Of a stretch of 64,000 nucleotides of DNA, positions 33,151 through 43,169 are shown in pieces. The DNA lies in NCBI GenBank assembly GCA_028710565.1, contig JAQTTV010000017.1:1-64000 (forward strand), written 5' to 3'. Origin of the DNA: Gallionella sp. (GTDB lineage: Bacteria; Pseudomonadota; Gammaproteobacteria; Burkholderiales; Gallionellaceae). A model generated the notes under the pieces. It did not search any database. It was given only the letters and a program-made list of their open reading frames with translations, and was not told the origin of the DNA. The position numbers were made by a program, and so were the translations under genes. The first letter of the stretch is position 1. The number at the start of each line of letters is the position of its first letter.

Positions 33151-33299
33151 GGTGATTCCCCTTATTGGTGATACAAACCGCGTGGCAGGATTGCCACAGT
33201 ACGCGCCTTGATAAGGTGGACAGTCCGCCATCCCCTTGTTGGGCAGGGAATTATAAACGGCTTTGATTTTGGAGGAGAGGGAGATGCGCAGCGCATCCA

Positions 33300-33567
33300 T
33301 GATTTTTGACTATTCTTGCGGCGTTCGAGGCTATCTGGATCGCTTTACAGAACAGGGCGGTTATACCCCAGCCGAACCCACCCCCATCCTAATTGCCCCC
33401 TCGCTTCGCTCTCCCCCTCTGAAGGGGAAGGGACTATCACACTCTCCCCTTCAAGGGGAGAGCTGGAGAGGGGATGGGGTGATTCCGCCCTTGAAGAGGA
33501 GGGAGATTGTTCACTTGTGCCACGATGACCCACTATGATTCACATAGAGCCTGATTTTTGACTATTC
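33300..33567. mobile_element. Truncated, inverted DUF559 element (copy 3) with 16-bp direct repeats
   Basis: Read on the minus strand from 33551, it begins GGCTCTATGTGAATCATAGT, passes CTCCCC/TTCAAGGG hairpins and ends within the DUF559 C-terminal codons (TATAACCGCC..GTTCTGTAAAGCGATC), so the other terminus is lost. The same 16 bases, TGATTTTTGACTATTC, lie at 33300-33315 and 33552-33567 on either side. Confidence 0.65.
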
Positions 33568-33590
33568 AGGTGGATGCGCTGCGCATATCC

Positions 33591-33714
33591 ACCGACTACC
33601 GACTACCGACTACCGACTACCGACTACCGACTACCGACTACCGACTAAGAACTACCGACTAAGAACTAACGACTAAGAACTAACGACTAAGAACTAACGA
33701 CTAAGAACTAACAA
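33591..33714. repeat. Heptamer tandem repeat array, locus A
   Basis: About 17 units of 7 bp: first ACCGACT-type units repeated without change, then alternating AAGAACT and AACGACT. The array follows the conserved lead TGGATGCGCTGCGCATATCC, shared with the other heptamer loci, and ends ten bases before the argH stop codon. Confidence 0.8.
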
Positions 33715-33724
33715 CCAGACGCAT

Positions 33725-35107
33725 CTACTGCATCAAGTTAATCCTAGCCCGCGCGATTGCCATGATGACTTGGCTCGGTGCGGTGCCGCCAATATGATTT
33801 CGGCTGGCGAGCGAGCCTTCTAGGGACAACACGCCATACACATCATTGGCAATATCGGCGGAAAATTGTTGTAGCTCTGCCAAAGGAATTTCCGCCAAAT
33901 CACAGCCCTTTTGTTCGGCAAAGCGCACGGCGCGCGCCACGACTTCGTGTGCATCGCGGAAGGGCAAGCCTTTTTTCACCAAGTAATCCGCCAAATCGGT
34001 CGCCGTGGCATAACCTTGCAACGCGGCATTGCGCATCGCGTCAGGTTTGACTTTGATACCCGTAATCATGTCGGCATAGATGCGCAGGGTTTGGGTCAAG
34101 GTTTCCACGGTGTCAAACAGCGGCTCTTTGTCTTCTTGATTGTCCTTGTTATACGCCAGTGGCTGACCTTTCATCAGGGTCAACAAGGCAATCAAATGCC
34201 CATTGACCCGCCCTGTTTTGCCACGTACCAGCTCTGGCACGTCAGGATTTTTCTTTTGCGGCATGATGGACGAACCCGTACAGAAGCGATCCGCGATGTC
34301 GATAAAGCCAAAACGCGGGCTCATCCACAAAATCAGTTCTTCGGAAAAACGCGATAAATGCGTCATGATGAGTGCGGCACACGCAGTGAATTCAATCGCG
34401 AAATCACGGTCAGACACCGCATCCAGCGAGTTTTCGCAGACCCCATCAAAATCCAATAAATCCGCCACCATTTCCCGCTGAATCGGATAGCTCGTCCCCG
34501 CCAATGCCGCCGCGCCCAAAGGCAAGCGATTCACGCGTTTGCGACAGTCGCGCAAGCGTTCGGCATCGCGTTTGAGCATTTCAAAATACGCCATCAGATG
34601 ATGGGCAAAGCTAATTGGTTGCGCCACTTGCAAATGAGTGAAGCCAGGCATGATGGTATGCGTGTGCTGCTCCGCCAAATCCAACAGCGCGCTTTGCAAG
34701 GCTTTTACCAGCTCAATCAGCTCATCAATCGCACTGCGCAAATACAAGCGCACATCGGTTGCGACTTGGTCATTGCGTGACCGCCCTGTATGCAAGCGTT
34801 TGCCCGCATCGCCCACGATTGCCGTCAGCCGCCTTTCAATATTCAAATGCACATCTTCCGCATCCAAAGACCACTCAAATTCGCCTTTGAGAATTTCTTC
34901 CTTAATCTGCGCCAGCCCGCGCTGAATGTCGCCAAAATCTTCCGCGCCGATAATTTTGCAATTCGCCAGCATTTCCGCGTGTGCCAAAGAGCCTTGAATA
35001 TCAAACAATGCCAGCTTGTAATCAAAGCCCACCGAAGCGGTATAACGTTTCACCAATTCCGCCACAGGCTCACTAAAACGTCCTGACCAAATATGTTTAT
35101 CTTGCAT
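33725..35107 (-). CDS. argH: ArgH, argininosuccinate lyase
   Basis: Cleaves argininosuccinate to arginine and fumarate, the last step of arginine synthesis. ATG 35107 follows GAGGGATAACG and gives [14 protein letters not shown], the standard ArgH N-terminus (460 aa). The fumarase/aspartase superfamily signature [12 protein letters not shown] is intact, as are [12 protein letters not shown] and [13 protein letters not shown], which carries the general acid/base His. It is divergent from the AlgZ-like kinase gene, with 53 bases between start codons, as in many beta- and gammaproteobacteria. Confidence 0.95.
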   Translation of the reverse strand: MQDKHIWSGRFSEPVAELVKRYTASVGFDYKLALFDIQGSLAHAEMLANCKIIGAEDFGDIQRGLAQIKEEILKGEFEWSLDAEDVHLNIERRLTAIVGDAGKRLHTGRSRNDQVATDVRLYLRSAIDELIELVKALQSALLDLAEQHTHTIMPGFTHLQVAQPISFAHHLMAYFEMLKRDAERLRDCRKRVNRLPLGAAALAGTSYPIQREMVADLLDFDGVCENSLDAVSDRDFAIEFTACAALIMTHLSRFSEELILWMSPRFGFIDIADRFCTGSSIMPQKKNPDVPELVRGKTGRVNGHLIALLTLMKGQPLAYNKDNQEDKEPLFDTVETLTQTLRIYADMITGIKVKPDAMRNAALQGYATATDLADYLVKKGLPFRDAHEVVARAVRFAEQKGCDLAEIPLAELQQFSADIANDVYGVLSLEGSLASRNHIGGTAPSQVIMAIARARINLMQ

Positions 35108-35160
35108 CGTTATCCCTCTATGTCCCAAAATGCGGCGTGCATCGTTCACCTACCCACGCC

Positions 35161-36192
35161 ATGAATAAGTCGCGCAGTATAAAACAAAACGCCGTGTCCG
35201 ACGCGCTCCCCAACTTCCGCAACTTGGGCATCGTGTTAAAAATCATTCTATTAAGTAATGTATTGGTTGGATTTTATGCACTTGCACTGGCCAACAGCTG
35301 GAGCAATATACCCGCCATCCTATTGCAGATATTCCCCTTATATACGCCCGTTTTGCTCTTTAGCCTGTTACTGCTATGGGTCATACAACCGCAATTGAGT
35401 CAATTAAGCTATCGCTACGGCGTACTGACGGTCAATGGATTAGTCCTGTTGTTTATGCTGATGACCTATTTTTTAGGCGGTGATCTCTACCACCCGCTCG
35501 GCAAGGATGACAACCTATTTGATGTCATTCGCTATAGTTTGCTGAGTGCCATGATGTGCAATGTCGTGCTGATTTACTTTCGCCTGCGCAACCAAGTCCT
35601 GTCGCGCGCACTGCATGATGCACGCTTGCAAGCCTTACGCGCCCGCATCCGCCCACACTTTCTGTTTAACACCCTCAACATGGTATTAGCGATTATTCGC
35701 AACCAACCCAAGCAAGCAGAAACCGCGTTGGAAGACATGGCAGATTTGTTTCGCTCAGCGATGAATGAAACTGCCGATCTGGTGCCACTCATGGCAGAAA
35801 TTACCCTAAGCAAACAATATCTTGCCCTTGAACAACTGCGATTGTGCGAACGTTTGCAAGTGAATTGGCGGAATGAGGGCGTACCCGATACGACCCTGAT
35901 TCCGCCGCTGCTGCTACAACCTTTGTTAGAAAATGCGGTGTATCACGGCATAGAACCGCTGGTTGCAGGCGGTATCATTGACATTACCCTTCGTGACCAA
36001 GGGGAGACGTTTCAAATCCAAGTCAACAATACCTGTAGCCCACAACAGCACTTCCCCCATTCAGGCAACAAAATGGCCTTGCAAAATATCCGCGAACGCC
36101 TGATTTTATTGTTTGATGTGGAAGCACACTATGAAGTGGAGCGAGGCAAAGATTTTTATCGCGTCACCATCACCCTACCCTATGGACATTAA
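35161..36192 (+). CDS. AlgZ/LytS-type sensor histidine kinase
   Basis: A 343-residue kinase of the LytS family. Four membrane helices (about 25-45, 55-75, 80-105, 125-145) are followed by the His_kinase motif RPHFLFNTLNMVLAIIR with the phospho-accepting His, and an ATPase domain with ENAVYHGI. The FxVNN and NIRERL motifs close the ATP lid. In pseudomonads the orthologous algZ next to argH is followed by algR, but no LytTR regulator follows here, so the partner must lie elsewhere. I chose ATG 35161 over an upstream GTG. Confidence 0.85.
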   Translation: MNKSRSIKQNAVSDALPNFRNLGIVLKIILLSNVLVGFYALALANSWSNIPAILLQIFPLYTPVLLFSLLLLWVIQPQLSQLSYRYGVLTVNGLVLLFMLMTYFLGGDLYHPLGKDDNLFDVIRYSLLSAMMCNVVLIYFRLRNQVLSRALHDARLQALRARIRPHFLFNTLNMVLAIIRNQPKQAETALEDMADLFRSAMNETADLVPLMAEITLSKQYLALEQLRLCERLQVNWRNEGVPDTTLIPPLLLQPLLENAVYHGIEPLVAGGIIDITLRDQGETFQIQVNNTCSPQQHFPHSGNKMALQNIRERLILLFDVEAHYEVERGKDFYRVTITLPYGH

Positions 36193-36259
36193 GGAAACAC
36201 AGATTAAATCCAGCATTCGCCCTGCGCTTGTCGAAGGGATGCTATCTGCGATTCCTTAG
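36190..36259. repeat. Short family C-related repeat
   Basis: TAAGGAAACACAGATTAAAT at the left end and CTGCGATTCCTTA at the right are remnants of inverted ends, around GCGCTTGTCGAAGGG. It begins at the stop codon of the AlgZ-like gene and is about half the usual length. Confidence 0.5.
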
Positions 36260-36292
36260 TCCATCACCCACTTAGAAAAAATGGGCAGTAAA

Positions 36293-37375
36293 CTATGCCG
36301 CGCCGATAGGGTAGTCGGTGTAGCCCTTTTCATCTGCGGTGTAGAAGGTCGCGAAATCAGGTGCAGTGAGGGCTGTGTTATTGCGCAGTTTTTCGACCAA
36401 GTCGGGGTTAGAGATAAACGGACGACCAAATGCCACTAAATCACCGCGTTGCGCATCCAAATCAGCGTTAGCACGGGCTGCGTCATAGCCACCCGACATC
36501 ATGTAGCAACCTTTGAAGTTGGCACGGATTGTGGCTTTGAGCGTAGGACTGACTTCGGGCGCGCCCATCGCGCTGTGATCGACAATGTGGATATACACCA
36601 CACCGATGGCATTTAATTCTGCGATTAAACGTTCAAATAGCGCGTCAGTTTCTGCATCAGGGGTCATATTGTTGAATACGCCATAAGGCGCGATACGCAT
36701 GCCCACGCGTTCAGCACCAATCGCCGCCACCGTGGCTTTTGCCACTTCCACCACAAAGCGAATACGATTTTCTACACTGCCGCCCCATTGATCGGTGCGT
36801 TGGTTGGACGCGACGTTCAAGAATTGATCCAGCAAATAGCCATTCGCCGCGTGCAATTCAACGCCGTCAAATCCTGCGGCTATCGCATTACTCGCCGCTG
36901 CGGCAAATTCGGCAATGGTCGCCGCAATATCGGCTTCACTCATGGCTTCAGGGACAGGCAAGGCTTGTTGCCCTTGGCTATCCGTCCACAATTCACCTTG
37001 TGAAGCAATCGCGGAAGGCGCGACGATTTTAGTACCCGCCAGCATATTGGCGGCATGGCTGACGCGTCCGCAGTGCATCAATTGCGCAAAGATATGCCCA
37101 CCCGCTTGATGAACAACAGCCGTCACCGCTTGCCAGCCTTGCACTTGCGCATCGGTAAATAATCCTGGCATACGCGCATAGCCCAAGCCATTGACAGAGG
37201 GCGCCACACCTTCCGAGATCAACAATCCTGCGGCAGCGCGCTGTTGGTAATACTGCACCATCAGCGCATTGGGAACATTGCCGATCGCGCGGCAACGGGT
37301 CATCGGTGCCATGGCGACGCGATTGGATAAAGTGAGTTTGCCGAGGGTGTAAGGGGTGAAAAGTGTAGCTCTCAT
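36293..37375 (-). CDS. Old-yellow-enzyme-family alkene reductase
   Basis: A 360-residue FMN-dependent ene-reductase of the NemA/OYE family, reducing activated C=C bonds or nitro groups with NAD(P)H. The N-terminus LFTPYTLGKLTLSNRVAMAP, the signature HAANGYLLDQFLNV with GG(SVENR), and MMSGGYDAARAN are standard. AAGGAA precedes the ATG. It is upstream of, and opposite in effect to, no clear pathway; the next gene (pirin) lies on the same strand but upstream, separated by a terminator. Confidence 0.92.
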   Translation of the reverse strand: MRATLFTPYTLGKLTLSNRVAMAPMTRCRAIGNVPNALMVQYYQQRAAAGLLISEGVAPSVNGLGYARMPGLFTDAQVQGWQAVTAVVHQAGGHIFAQLMHCGRVSHAANMLAGTKIVAPSAIASQGELWTDSQGQQALPVPEAMSEADIAATIAEFAAAASNAIAAGFDGVELHAANGYLLDQFLNVASNQRTDQWGGSVENRIRFVVEVAKATVAAIGAERVGMRIAPYGVFNNMTPDAETDALFERLIAELNAIGVVYIHIVDHSAMGAPEVSPTLKATIRANFKGCYMMSGGYDAARANADLDAQRGDLVAFGRPFISNPDLVEKLRNNTALTAPDFATFYTADEKGYTDYPIGAA

Positions 37376-37480
37376 GGAATTTCCTTATTGTTGTTGATTA
37401 GAAATAAACGCCCTCGCCCATTTGTGGGAAGAACGAAGCGAGGGATATGTAGCAGGTTGTGAGGAAAGATAAAACAAAAA

Positions 37481-37520
37481 GCCCCTCTCCCTAACCCTCT
37501 CCCGCAAGCGGGAGAGGGGA
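37481..37520 (-). terminator. Intrinsic terminator downstream of the pirin gene
   Basis: On the minus strand CCCCTCTCCC pairs with GGGAGAGGGG, followed by CTTTTTGTTTT. A competing inner hairpin CCCTCTCCCGC/GCGGGAGAGGG (perfect 11-bp stem) is also possible. It belongs to the interspersed terminator-like family and has the best U-tract of the set. Confidence 0.75.
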
Positions 37521-37530
37521 CTCCAAGGGA

Positions 37531-38367
37531 TTACGCCATCCGTCCATTACGAAAATCATCTAGTGCTTGATTGATTTCAGCTTGCGTGTTCATCACAAAG
37601 GGGCCGTATTGTACGATGGGTTCATTGAGCGGTTTGCCCGCGACTAAAATCAAACGAGTATCTTCTGACGCGGTGATGGTCACACTATCCGCCGTATTGC
37701 TCAAAATCCCCATGCGCTGTTTATCTACTTGAGTTTCGCCGACTTGCGCCGCACCGCGATACACATAGATAAAGGCGTTATGCGTCATCGGCAACTCGGT
37801 GGTAAATGTACTATTCGCAGGTAAATGCACATCCAAATACACGGGTTCGGTGAAGTCACGCTGCACTACACCCGCGATACCATGGCTAACGCCCGCAATC
37901 ACCCGCACCAACACACCCGCAGCCGTGGTGAACTCTGGAATTGCCGCCGTCGGGAAATCTTGATACCAAGGTTCACACAGCTTGTGCGAGGCGGGTAGAT
38001 TCAACCAAAGTTGAAAACCTTCCATCACACCCGCTTCTTGTTCAGGAATTTCGGAATGAATCACGCCGCGCCCCGCCGTCATCCACTGCACGCCACCGTT
38101 TTCCAACAAGCCCTCATGCCCTGCACTGTCCCGATGACGCATCCGTCCCGCCAGCATATAGGTAATGGTTTCAAAGCCGCGATGCGGATGGTCAGGAAAT
38201 CCCGCGATGTAGTCGTCAGGATCATCGCTACCAAACGCATCTAACATCAAATAGGGATCTAAACGGCGTTGCAATTTTCCCGTCAACACGCGGGTGAGTG
38301 TAACGCCCGCGCCATCCGAGGTGGCGACACCTGTAATTAAACGTTCAATACTGCGGGAGCTATCCAT
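37531..38367 (-). CDS. Pirin-family bicupin protein
   Basis: A 278-residue bicupin. The N-terminal cupin has DPYLMLDAFGSDDPDDY and the metal-binding FPDHPHRGFETITYML with VQWMTAGRGVIHSE (three His and a Glu), as in pirin and YhaK-type quercetinases. AAAGGA abuts the first ATG (38373) but sits six bases before the second (38367), so I start there. Members act as redox sensors or quercetin 2,3-dioxygenases; the role here cannot be narrowed further. Confidence 0.9.
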   Translation of the reverse strand: MDSSRSIERLITGVATSDGAGVTLTRVLTGKLQRRLDPYLMLDAFGSDDPDDYIAGFPDHPHRGFETITYMLAGRMRHRDSAGHEGLLENGGVQWMTAGRGVIHSEIPEQEAGVMEGFQLWLNLPASHKLCEPWYQDFPTAAIPEFTTAAGVLVRVIAGVSHGIAGVVQRDFTEPVYLDVHLPANSTFTTELPMTHNAFIYVYRGAAQVGETQVDKQRMGILSNTADSVTITASEDTRLILVAGKPLNEPIVQYGPFVMNTQAEINQALDDFRNGRMA

Positions 38368-38535
38368 GCCCATTCCTTTCGTGAGTTTGCCCGAACTGCT
38401 TATTATCTATCATAATAAACATTTTGAATTTCCCCTAGAAAATGGGGTATTCTTCGCGCTCTAGGAATGCCTGTCATTTGAGTCCTGCTGTTGACATTCC
38501 CCCGTGCTGCAAATTAATTGCTACAAAGGTTGACC

Positions 38536-39456
38536 ATGTTTCGCTCTTTATCTTGCCATATTAATACTTATGTCGTGCTACCAATTGTGATATTGCTCAG
38601 CGCATGTAGTGAATCGGCAGACAGCACCTACCACCCTACCCTCGCCCCCAAACAAGCTCAACATACCCCAGAATATATTGTCGGCATACATCCTTTGCAT
38701 AATCCACAACGCCTGATGGAATTATATGGTCCTATCGTGGATGACTTGAATGCGGCTATTCCCACGGCTCACTTTATATTAGAAACCTCACGCAGCTATG
38801 CTGAGTTTGAAAAAAAACTGTACGCGGGACATTTTGCCTTTGCGATGCCCAACCCCTATCAAACGGTCATGTCACTGAAACATGGTTATCATATCTTTGG
38901 CAAAATGGGCGACGACGCAGATTTTCGCGGCATTATTCTCATACGGCGGGATAGTGGCATTCAAAAGGTGAGCGACCTCCAAGGCAAGGCCGTCTCATAC
39001 CCTGCGCCCACCGCCTTGGCCGCCACCATGATGCCGCAATACTATTTACACACCCATGGTATCAACGTAAACCATGACATCGAAAATCGCTATGTAGGTT
39101 CACAAGAATCCTCTCTTGAAAACGTTTTTCGAGGTCATGTCGCGGCGGGGGCAACTTGGCCTGTGCCATGGAAACTGTACACGAAAGAACATCCAGAAAA
39201 GGCGAGCCAGTTGGAGGTAAAATGGCAAACCAATACGTTGCCCAACAATGGTTGGGTGGTTCGCAACGATATTCCCATCTCACTGACCACACAATTTTCC
39301 CAACGGTTATTCAGCCTGCAAGATAGACCATCAGGCAAAGTCATTTTGGCACGTTTACCCCTTACTCATTTTGAAGCTGCCACAGATAAAACTTATCAAC
39401 CTGTTCGTGATTTTTTAGCCGTGTTTTCTGCGAGCGTAAGAGAAATTGAGCACTGA
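38536..39456 (+). CDS. PhnD-like periplasmic-binding lipoprotein
   Basis: ATG 38536 has AAAGG six bases upstream and gives 306 residues. Residues 1-24 are a lipoprotein signal with lipobox LSAC. The rest is a phosphate/phosphonate-type type II binding protein (TPEYIVGIHPLHNPQRLMEL, FAFAMPNPYQTVM, DLQGKAVSYPAPTALAA). No ABC permease or ATPase is adjacent. The following gene is a hybrid kinase, an arrangement in which PhnD-like proteins present a ligand to the sensor domain instead of a transporter. Its end overlaps the upstream TTG start possible for the kinase. Confidence 0.88.
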   Translation: MFRSLSCHINTYVVLPIVILLSACSESADSTYHPTLAPKQAQHTPEYIVGIHPLHNPQRLMELYGPIVDDLNAAIPTAHFILETSRSYAEFEKKLYAGHFAFAMPNPYQTVMSLKHGYHIFGKMGDDADFRGIILIRRDSGIQKVSDLQGKAVSYPAPTALAATMMPQYYLHTHGINVNHDIENRYVGSQESSLENVFRGHVAAGATWPVPWKLYTKEHPEKASQLEVKWQTNTLPNNGWVVRNDIPISLTTQFSQRLFSLQDRPSGKVILARLPLTHFEAATDKTYQPVRDFLAVFSASVREIEH

Positions 39457-39466
39457 ACAGCCCCCC

Positions 39467-42085
39467 ATGAATCCAGTCAAATCGCTATTTACACAACTTC
39501 ACCACGCGTGGAGCAAGTCGATCCGCCGTCAATTAGCTTGGTCATTTTCTCTGGTGGTGCTAAGCATTATCCTAACAACAGGTTCCCTCCTCTACGCCTA
39601 CCAACGTGACTTTCTCTATCAGCAGGGCAACAACAACGCTATAAAACTCGCCCGCGCTTTGTCTTTCAGCAGCACCTCTTGGTTGTTATCAGACGACGTA
39701 GTCGGTTTACAAGAAGTCATCAAGGGCACAGAGGGCATCGCCGATCTACAATTTGCCGTGGTACAAAATACGCATGGCGAAATAATGGCATCTAGCCGAC
39801 CTGAATATATAGACCAGTTTTTTAACGACAAGGTCAGTCTTAGCTTATTGACCAAACCGCCCTCACCCCAAATTCTGGTCAACACCTCCAAGCTAATTGA
39901 TGTGGCTTTTCCCATTAAAGCAGGAGATCGCCACATTGGTTGGGTACGTATTGCTTTATCTCGACAAACCGCCAATGCGAATTTGCGTGAAATGGCATGG
40001 GCGGGGTTGGTCATGACGCTGTTCCTTTTGTTTGTCATTATCTTCATTGCACAGGCACTCTCACGACGCATGACGCGTGGATTAACGCGTTTAATGACCG
40101 TCGCCAACAACCCTCATCACAAATACGCCTTTCAACAGGAAGAACTCGAACGCCACGATGAAATTGGGGTGTTGGCACAAAATTTACAACACATGCTCAC
40201 TACGATAGAAACCGAACAACAGGCAAAACTGCAGAACGAAATTCGTTTTCAAGTGGTGTTTAATCATGCGATGGCTGGACTGGCTCAGGTCAGCATTTCT
40301 GGGCAATTCCTACAAATAAACAATGAGTTTTGTCGCATTATTGGTTATGAAAAAACAGAAGTATTGTCACCCACATTTTCATTTCAACACATCACTTTTC
40401 CTGCAGACTTACCCCGTGATCTCGCCTATGTCAATGAACTACTCAATGGCACGCGCAACGCATTTGCAATGGAAAAACGCTACATTCGCAAAGATGGCGA
40501 AGTCATTTGGGTCAATCTTTCCGTCTATTTATTCAGAGATGAAAAGGATCAACCACAATATTTCATCGGCTCTATTTTGGATATTACTGAACGAAAAAAA
40601 TCCGAAATCGAGCTGGAGCAATACAAAAATCATCTGGAAGAAGTCGTTCAGCAGCGCACCGAATCGCTCATTTTAGCGCGACAAGCCGCCGATACTGCCA
40701 ACCAAGCCAAAAGCGTATTTTTAGCCAATATGAGCCACGAATTGCGCACGCCGTTAAATGCCATTTTGGGGTTTTCCAGCTTGTTACGTCGTGAGGAGAA
40801 TCTCGCAGAAAGTCAGCGTGACAAGCTGAACATTATCAATCGCAGCGGCGAGCATTTGTTAACGCTAATTAACGACGTGTTGGAAATGGCCAAAATTGAA
40901 GCGGGGCAAGTGCAAATTAGCCATGAGGCCTTTGATTTGGGCGGTTTGGTGCGCGATATTGTCGATATGATGTCCGTGCGAGCGCATGACAAAGGGCTGT
41001 ATTTACACATAGACCAATCTTCTCGTTTTCCACGCTATATCAAAAGTGATGAGGCTCGCTTACGCCAAATATTCATTAACCTCATCGGCAACGCCATTAA
41101 ATTTACCCAGCATGGTGGGGTCATCCTGCGCTTAAACACCCTCGAAAATCACACCTCACATCTTGTTGTCGACATTGAAGATACAGGAACAGGGATTAAG
41201 CCAGAAGATCAAACCAGAATCTTCGAGCCTTTTGTACAACTCAGCGAAGATAGCTCACAAAAAGGCACGGGCTTAGGGCTCAGCATCACCCGCCAATTTA
41301 TCCAATTGATGGGCGGCACACTAAGCATGACCAGCACCATAGGCAAAGGGACAATTTTCAAGATCGACTTACCCGTGGAGAAAATTGCCTCTAGTGATGT
41401 CATCCGCCCTGACCCCTTGGCACATGGCGAAGCCATCAGCTTAGTCGCAGGACAACCTGACTACCGCATTTTGATTGTTGAAGATCAGCTCGAAAACCAA
41501 ATGTTGCTGACGCAATTGATGAAAAACATGGGGTTTCAGGTCAAACTCGCCGAAAACGGCAAAGAAGCGGTGCAACTCTTCAAAGCGTGGCAACCACACT
41601 TGATTTGGATGGACAGACGTATGCCCATAATGGATGGCTTAGAAGCAACGCGACATATTCGTGCATTACCTGGCGGCAAAACAGTCAAAATCGTCGCTGT
41701 AACCGCATCGGTCATGTTTGAGCAACACAATGAAATCATTACCGCAGGCGTGGATGGCATCGTGCGCAAACCCTATCGCGCACACGAAATATACGACTGT
41801 CTCGCCGAACAACTTGGCGTGCAGTATGTATATGCCGACACACAACCTGCTCAAGCTCCAGAACATGATCTTTTGACGGCTGAAATGTTAGCGACACTCC
41901 CGTTAGCCTTCCGTCAGCAATTGCTAGAGGCACTCAACAGCTTGGATGACAGCCGCATCACCCACGTCATTCAACAAGTTTCTGCCGTTGATAGCAAACT
42001 TTACAAAATACTGATGCAACTAACCGAAAACTTTAACTATCCCGCGATACAATCCGCACTTCAAACCAGCCTGACGCAGACATGA
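39467..42085 (+). CDS. Hybrid sensor histidine kinase (TM-HAMP-PAS-HisKA-HATPase-REC)
   Basis: An 872-residue membrane kinase. Two helices (about 22-45 and 180-205) bracket a periplasmic sensor of about 130 residues; a HAMP-like linker, PAS domain (about 265-390, ending DITERKKSE) and coiled coil follow. Catalytic core: MSHELRTPLNAILGF with phospho-acceptor His424, NLIGNAIKFTQ and GTGLGLSI. The C-terminal receiver has Asp716 in IWMDRRMP. Start is uncertain: ATG 39467 lacks a ribosome site, and a TTG at 39446 overlaps the lipoprotein gene. It is joined by four bases of overlap to the HD-GYP response regulator. Confidence 0.9.
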   Translation: MNPVKSLFTQLHHAWSKSIRRQLAWSFSLVVLSIILTTGSLLYAYQRDFLYQQGNNNAIKLARALSFSSTSWLLSDDVVGLQEVIKGTEGIADLQFAVVQNTHGEIMASSRPEYIDQFFNDKVSLSLLTKPPSPQILVNTSKLIDVAFPIKAGDRHIGWVRIALSRQTANANLREMAWAGLVMTLFLLFVIIFIAQALSRRMTRGLTRLMTVANNPHHKYAFQQEELERHDEIGVLAQNLQHMLTTIETEQQAKLQNEIRFQVVFNHAMAGLAQVSISGQFLQINNEFCRIIGYEKTEVLSPTFSFQHITFPADLPRDLAYVNELLNGTRNAFAMEKRYIRKDGEVIWVNLSVYLFRDEKDQPQYFIGSILDITERKKSEIELEQYKNHLEEVVQQRTESLILARQAADTANQAKSVFLANMSHELRTPLNAILGFSSLLRREENLAESQRDKLNIINRSGEHLLTLINDVLEMAKIEAGQVQISHEAFDLGGLVRDIVDMMSVRAHDKGLYLHIDQSSRFPRYIKSDEARLRQIFINLIGNAIKFTQHGGVILRLNTLENHTSHLVVDIEDTGTGIKPEDQTRIFEPFVQLSEDSSQKGTGLGLSITRQFIQLMGGTLSMTSTIGKGTIFKIDLPVEKIASSDVIRPDPLAHGEAISLVAGQPDYRILIVEDQLENQMLLTQLMKNMGFQVKLAENGKEAVQLFKAWQPHLIWMDRRMPIMDGLEATRHIRALPGGKTVKIVAVTASVMFEQHNEIITAGVDGIVRKPYRAHEIYDCLAEQLGVQYVYADTQPAQAPEHDLLTAEMLATLPLAFRQQLLEALNSLDDSRITHVIQQVSAVDSKLYKILMQLTENFNYPAIQSALQTSLTQT

Positions 42086-43125
42086 ACGACGCTACTGATA
42101 CCGCCAAAAAAGGGAAGATACTTGCTATTGACGACACCCCCGCCTCCCTGCGTTTATTAACCGACATACTCAAAGCCGAAGGCTATGAAGTTCGTTCTGC
42201 CATTAACGGCACAATTGCGCTGCATTACGCTTTCAACAATCCACCTGATCTTATTTTGCTAGACATACGCATGCCAGAATTAGATGGTTTTGAAGTGTGT
42301 CGCCAACTCAAAGCCCAGTTCTGCACCCGCGATGTCCCTGTTATTTTCGTTAGTGCAGCAACGGAAACTCAAGAAAAGCTACAAGGATTTGAAGTCGGCG
42401 CAGTGGATTTTGTCACCAAACCTTATCAGCGCGAAGAGCTTTTAGCACGGGTGCGCACGCATCTGGAATTGAATCGGCTGCGCAATCGACTGGAAGATTT
42501 AGTCGATGAACGGACACAGGAGCTTAAACAAAGTGAACATAAATTACGCTCCAATCTGCTGGAATCGGTCACCGCATTAGCCGCGACCGTCGAAATGCGT
42601 GACCCTTATACCGCAGGGCATCAACGCCGCGTGTCCGAGCTGGCAGTTGCCATGGCGCAGGAACTACACCTACCTGAAGAGGAAATTGAAGGGATTCGGC
42701 TGGCAAGCGTGGTGCATGATGTGGGCAAAATTCGCGTCCCTGCCGAAATCCTCAGCAAACCAGGACATCTCAGCTTGCATGAAATGGGCATCATCAACGA
42801 GCATCCACAGAATGGCTACGAAATCCTGAAAAATATCGACTTTCCTTGGCCCATCGCTGAAATTGTGCATCAACATCACGAACGCGAGGATGGTTCGGGC
42901 TACCCGCAAGGCCTCCACGCAGAACAAATTTTACTCGCGGCAAAACTGGTATCCGTTGCAGATGTGGTGGAATCTATGGTGACGCACCGACCATATCGTG
43001 CCGGGTTGGGTATAGACGCGGCATTGGCAGAAATCACTCAACATCAAGGCACGCTCTACGACGCACAGGTCGTGCAAACCTGTTTGCAACTTTTCCGAGA
43101 AAAAGGCTTTAAGTTCTCAACGTAG
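42082..43125 (+). CDS. Response regulator with HD-GYP phosphodiesterase output
   Basis: A 347-residue protein: receiver domain with phospho-acceptor Asp61 (LLDIRMP), short coiled coil, then an HD-GYP domain with His212-Asp213 (HDVGKI) and HHEREDGSGYP. All metal-binding and GYP residues are present, so hydrolysis of cyclic-di-GMP is expected on phosphorylation by the upstream kinase. Overlap with the kinase gene (ATGA) makes the pairing near certain. The three genes from 38536 form a ligand-to-c-di-GMP pathway. Confidence 0.93.
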   Translation: MNDATDTAKKGKILAIDDTPASLRLLTDILKAEGYEVRSAINGTIALHYAFNNPPDLILLDIRMPELDGFEVCRQLKAQFCTRDVPVIFVSAATETQEKLQGFEVGAVDFVTKPYQREELLARVRTHLELNRLRNRLEDLVDERTQELKQSEHKLRSNLLESVTALAATVEMRDPYTAGHQRRVSELAVAMAQELHLPEEEIEGIRLASVVHDVGKIRVPAEILSKPGHLSLHEMGIINEHPQNGYEILKNIDFPWPIAEIVHQHHEREDGSGYPQGLHAEQILLAAKLVSVADVVESMVTHRPYRAGLGIDAALAEITQHQGTLYDAQVVQTCLQLFREKGFKFST

Positions 43126-43138
43126 ACCCTCTCCCCTG

Positions 43139-43164
43139 CCCCTCTCTCACAAGTGGGCGAGGGG
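43139..43164. terminator. Bidirectional terminator-like hairpin
   Basis: CCCCTCTCTCAC and GTGGGCGAGGGG form an imperfect 12-bp stem with an AA loop between the convergent HD-GYP and hypE genes. Member of the interspersed CCCTCTCCCGCAAGCGGGAG family; no U-tract. Confidence 0.5.
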
Positions 43165-43169
43165 TTCAC

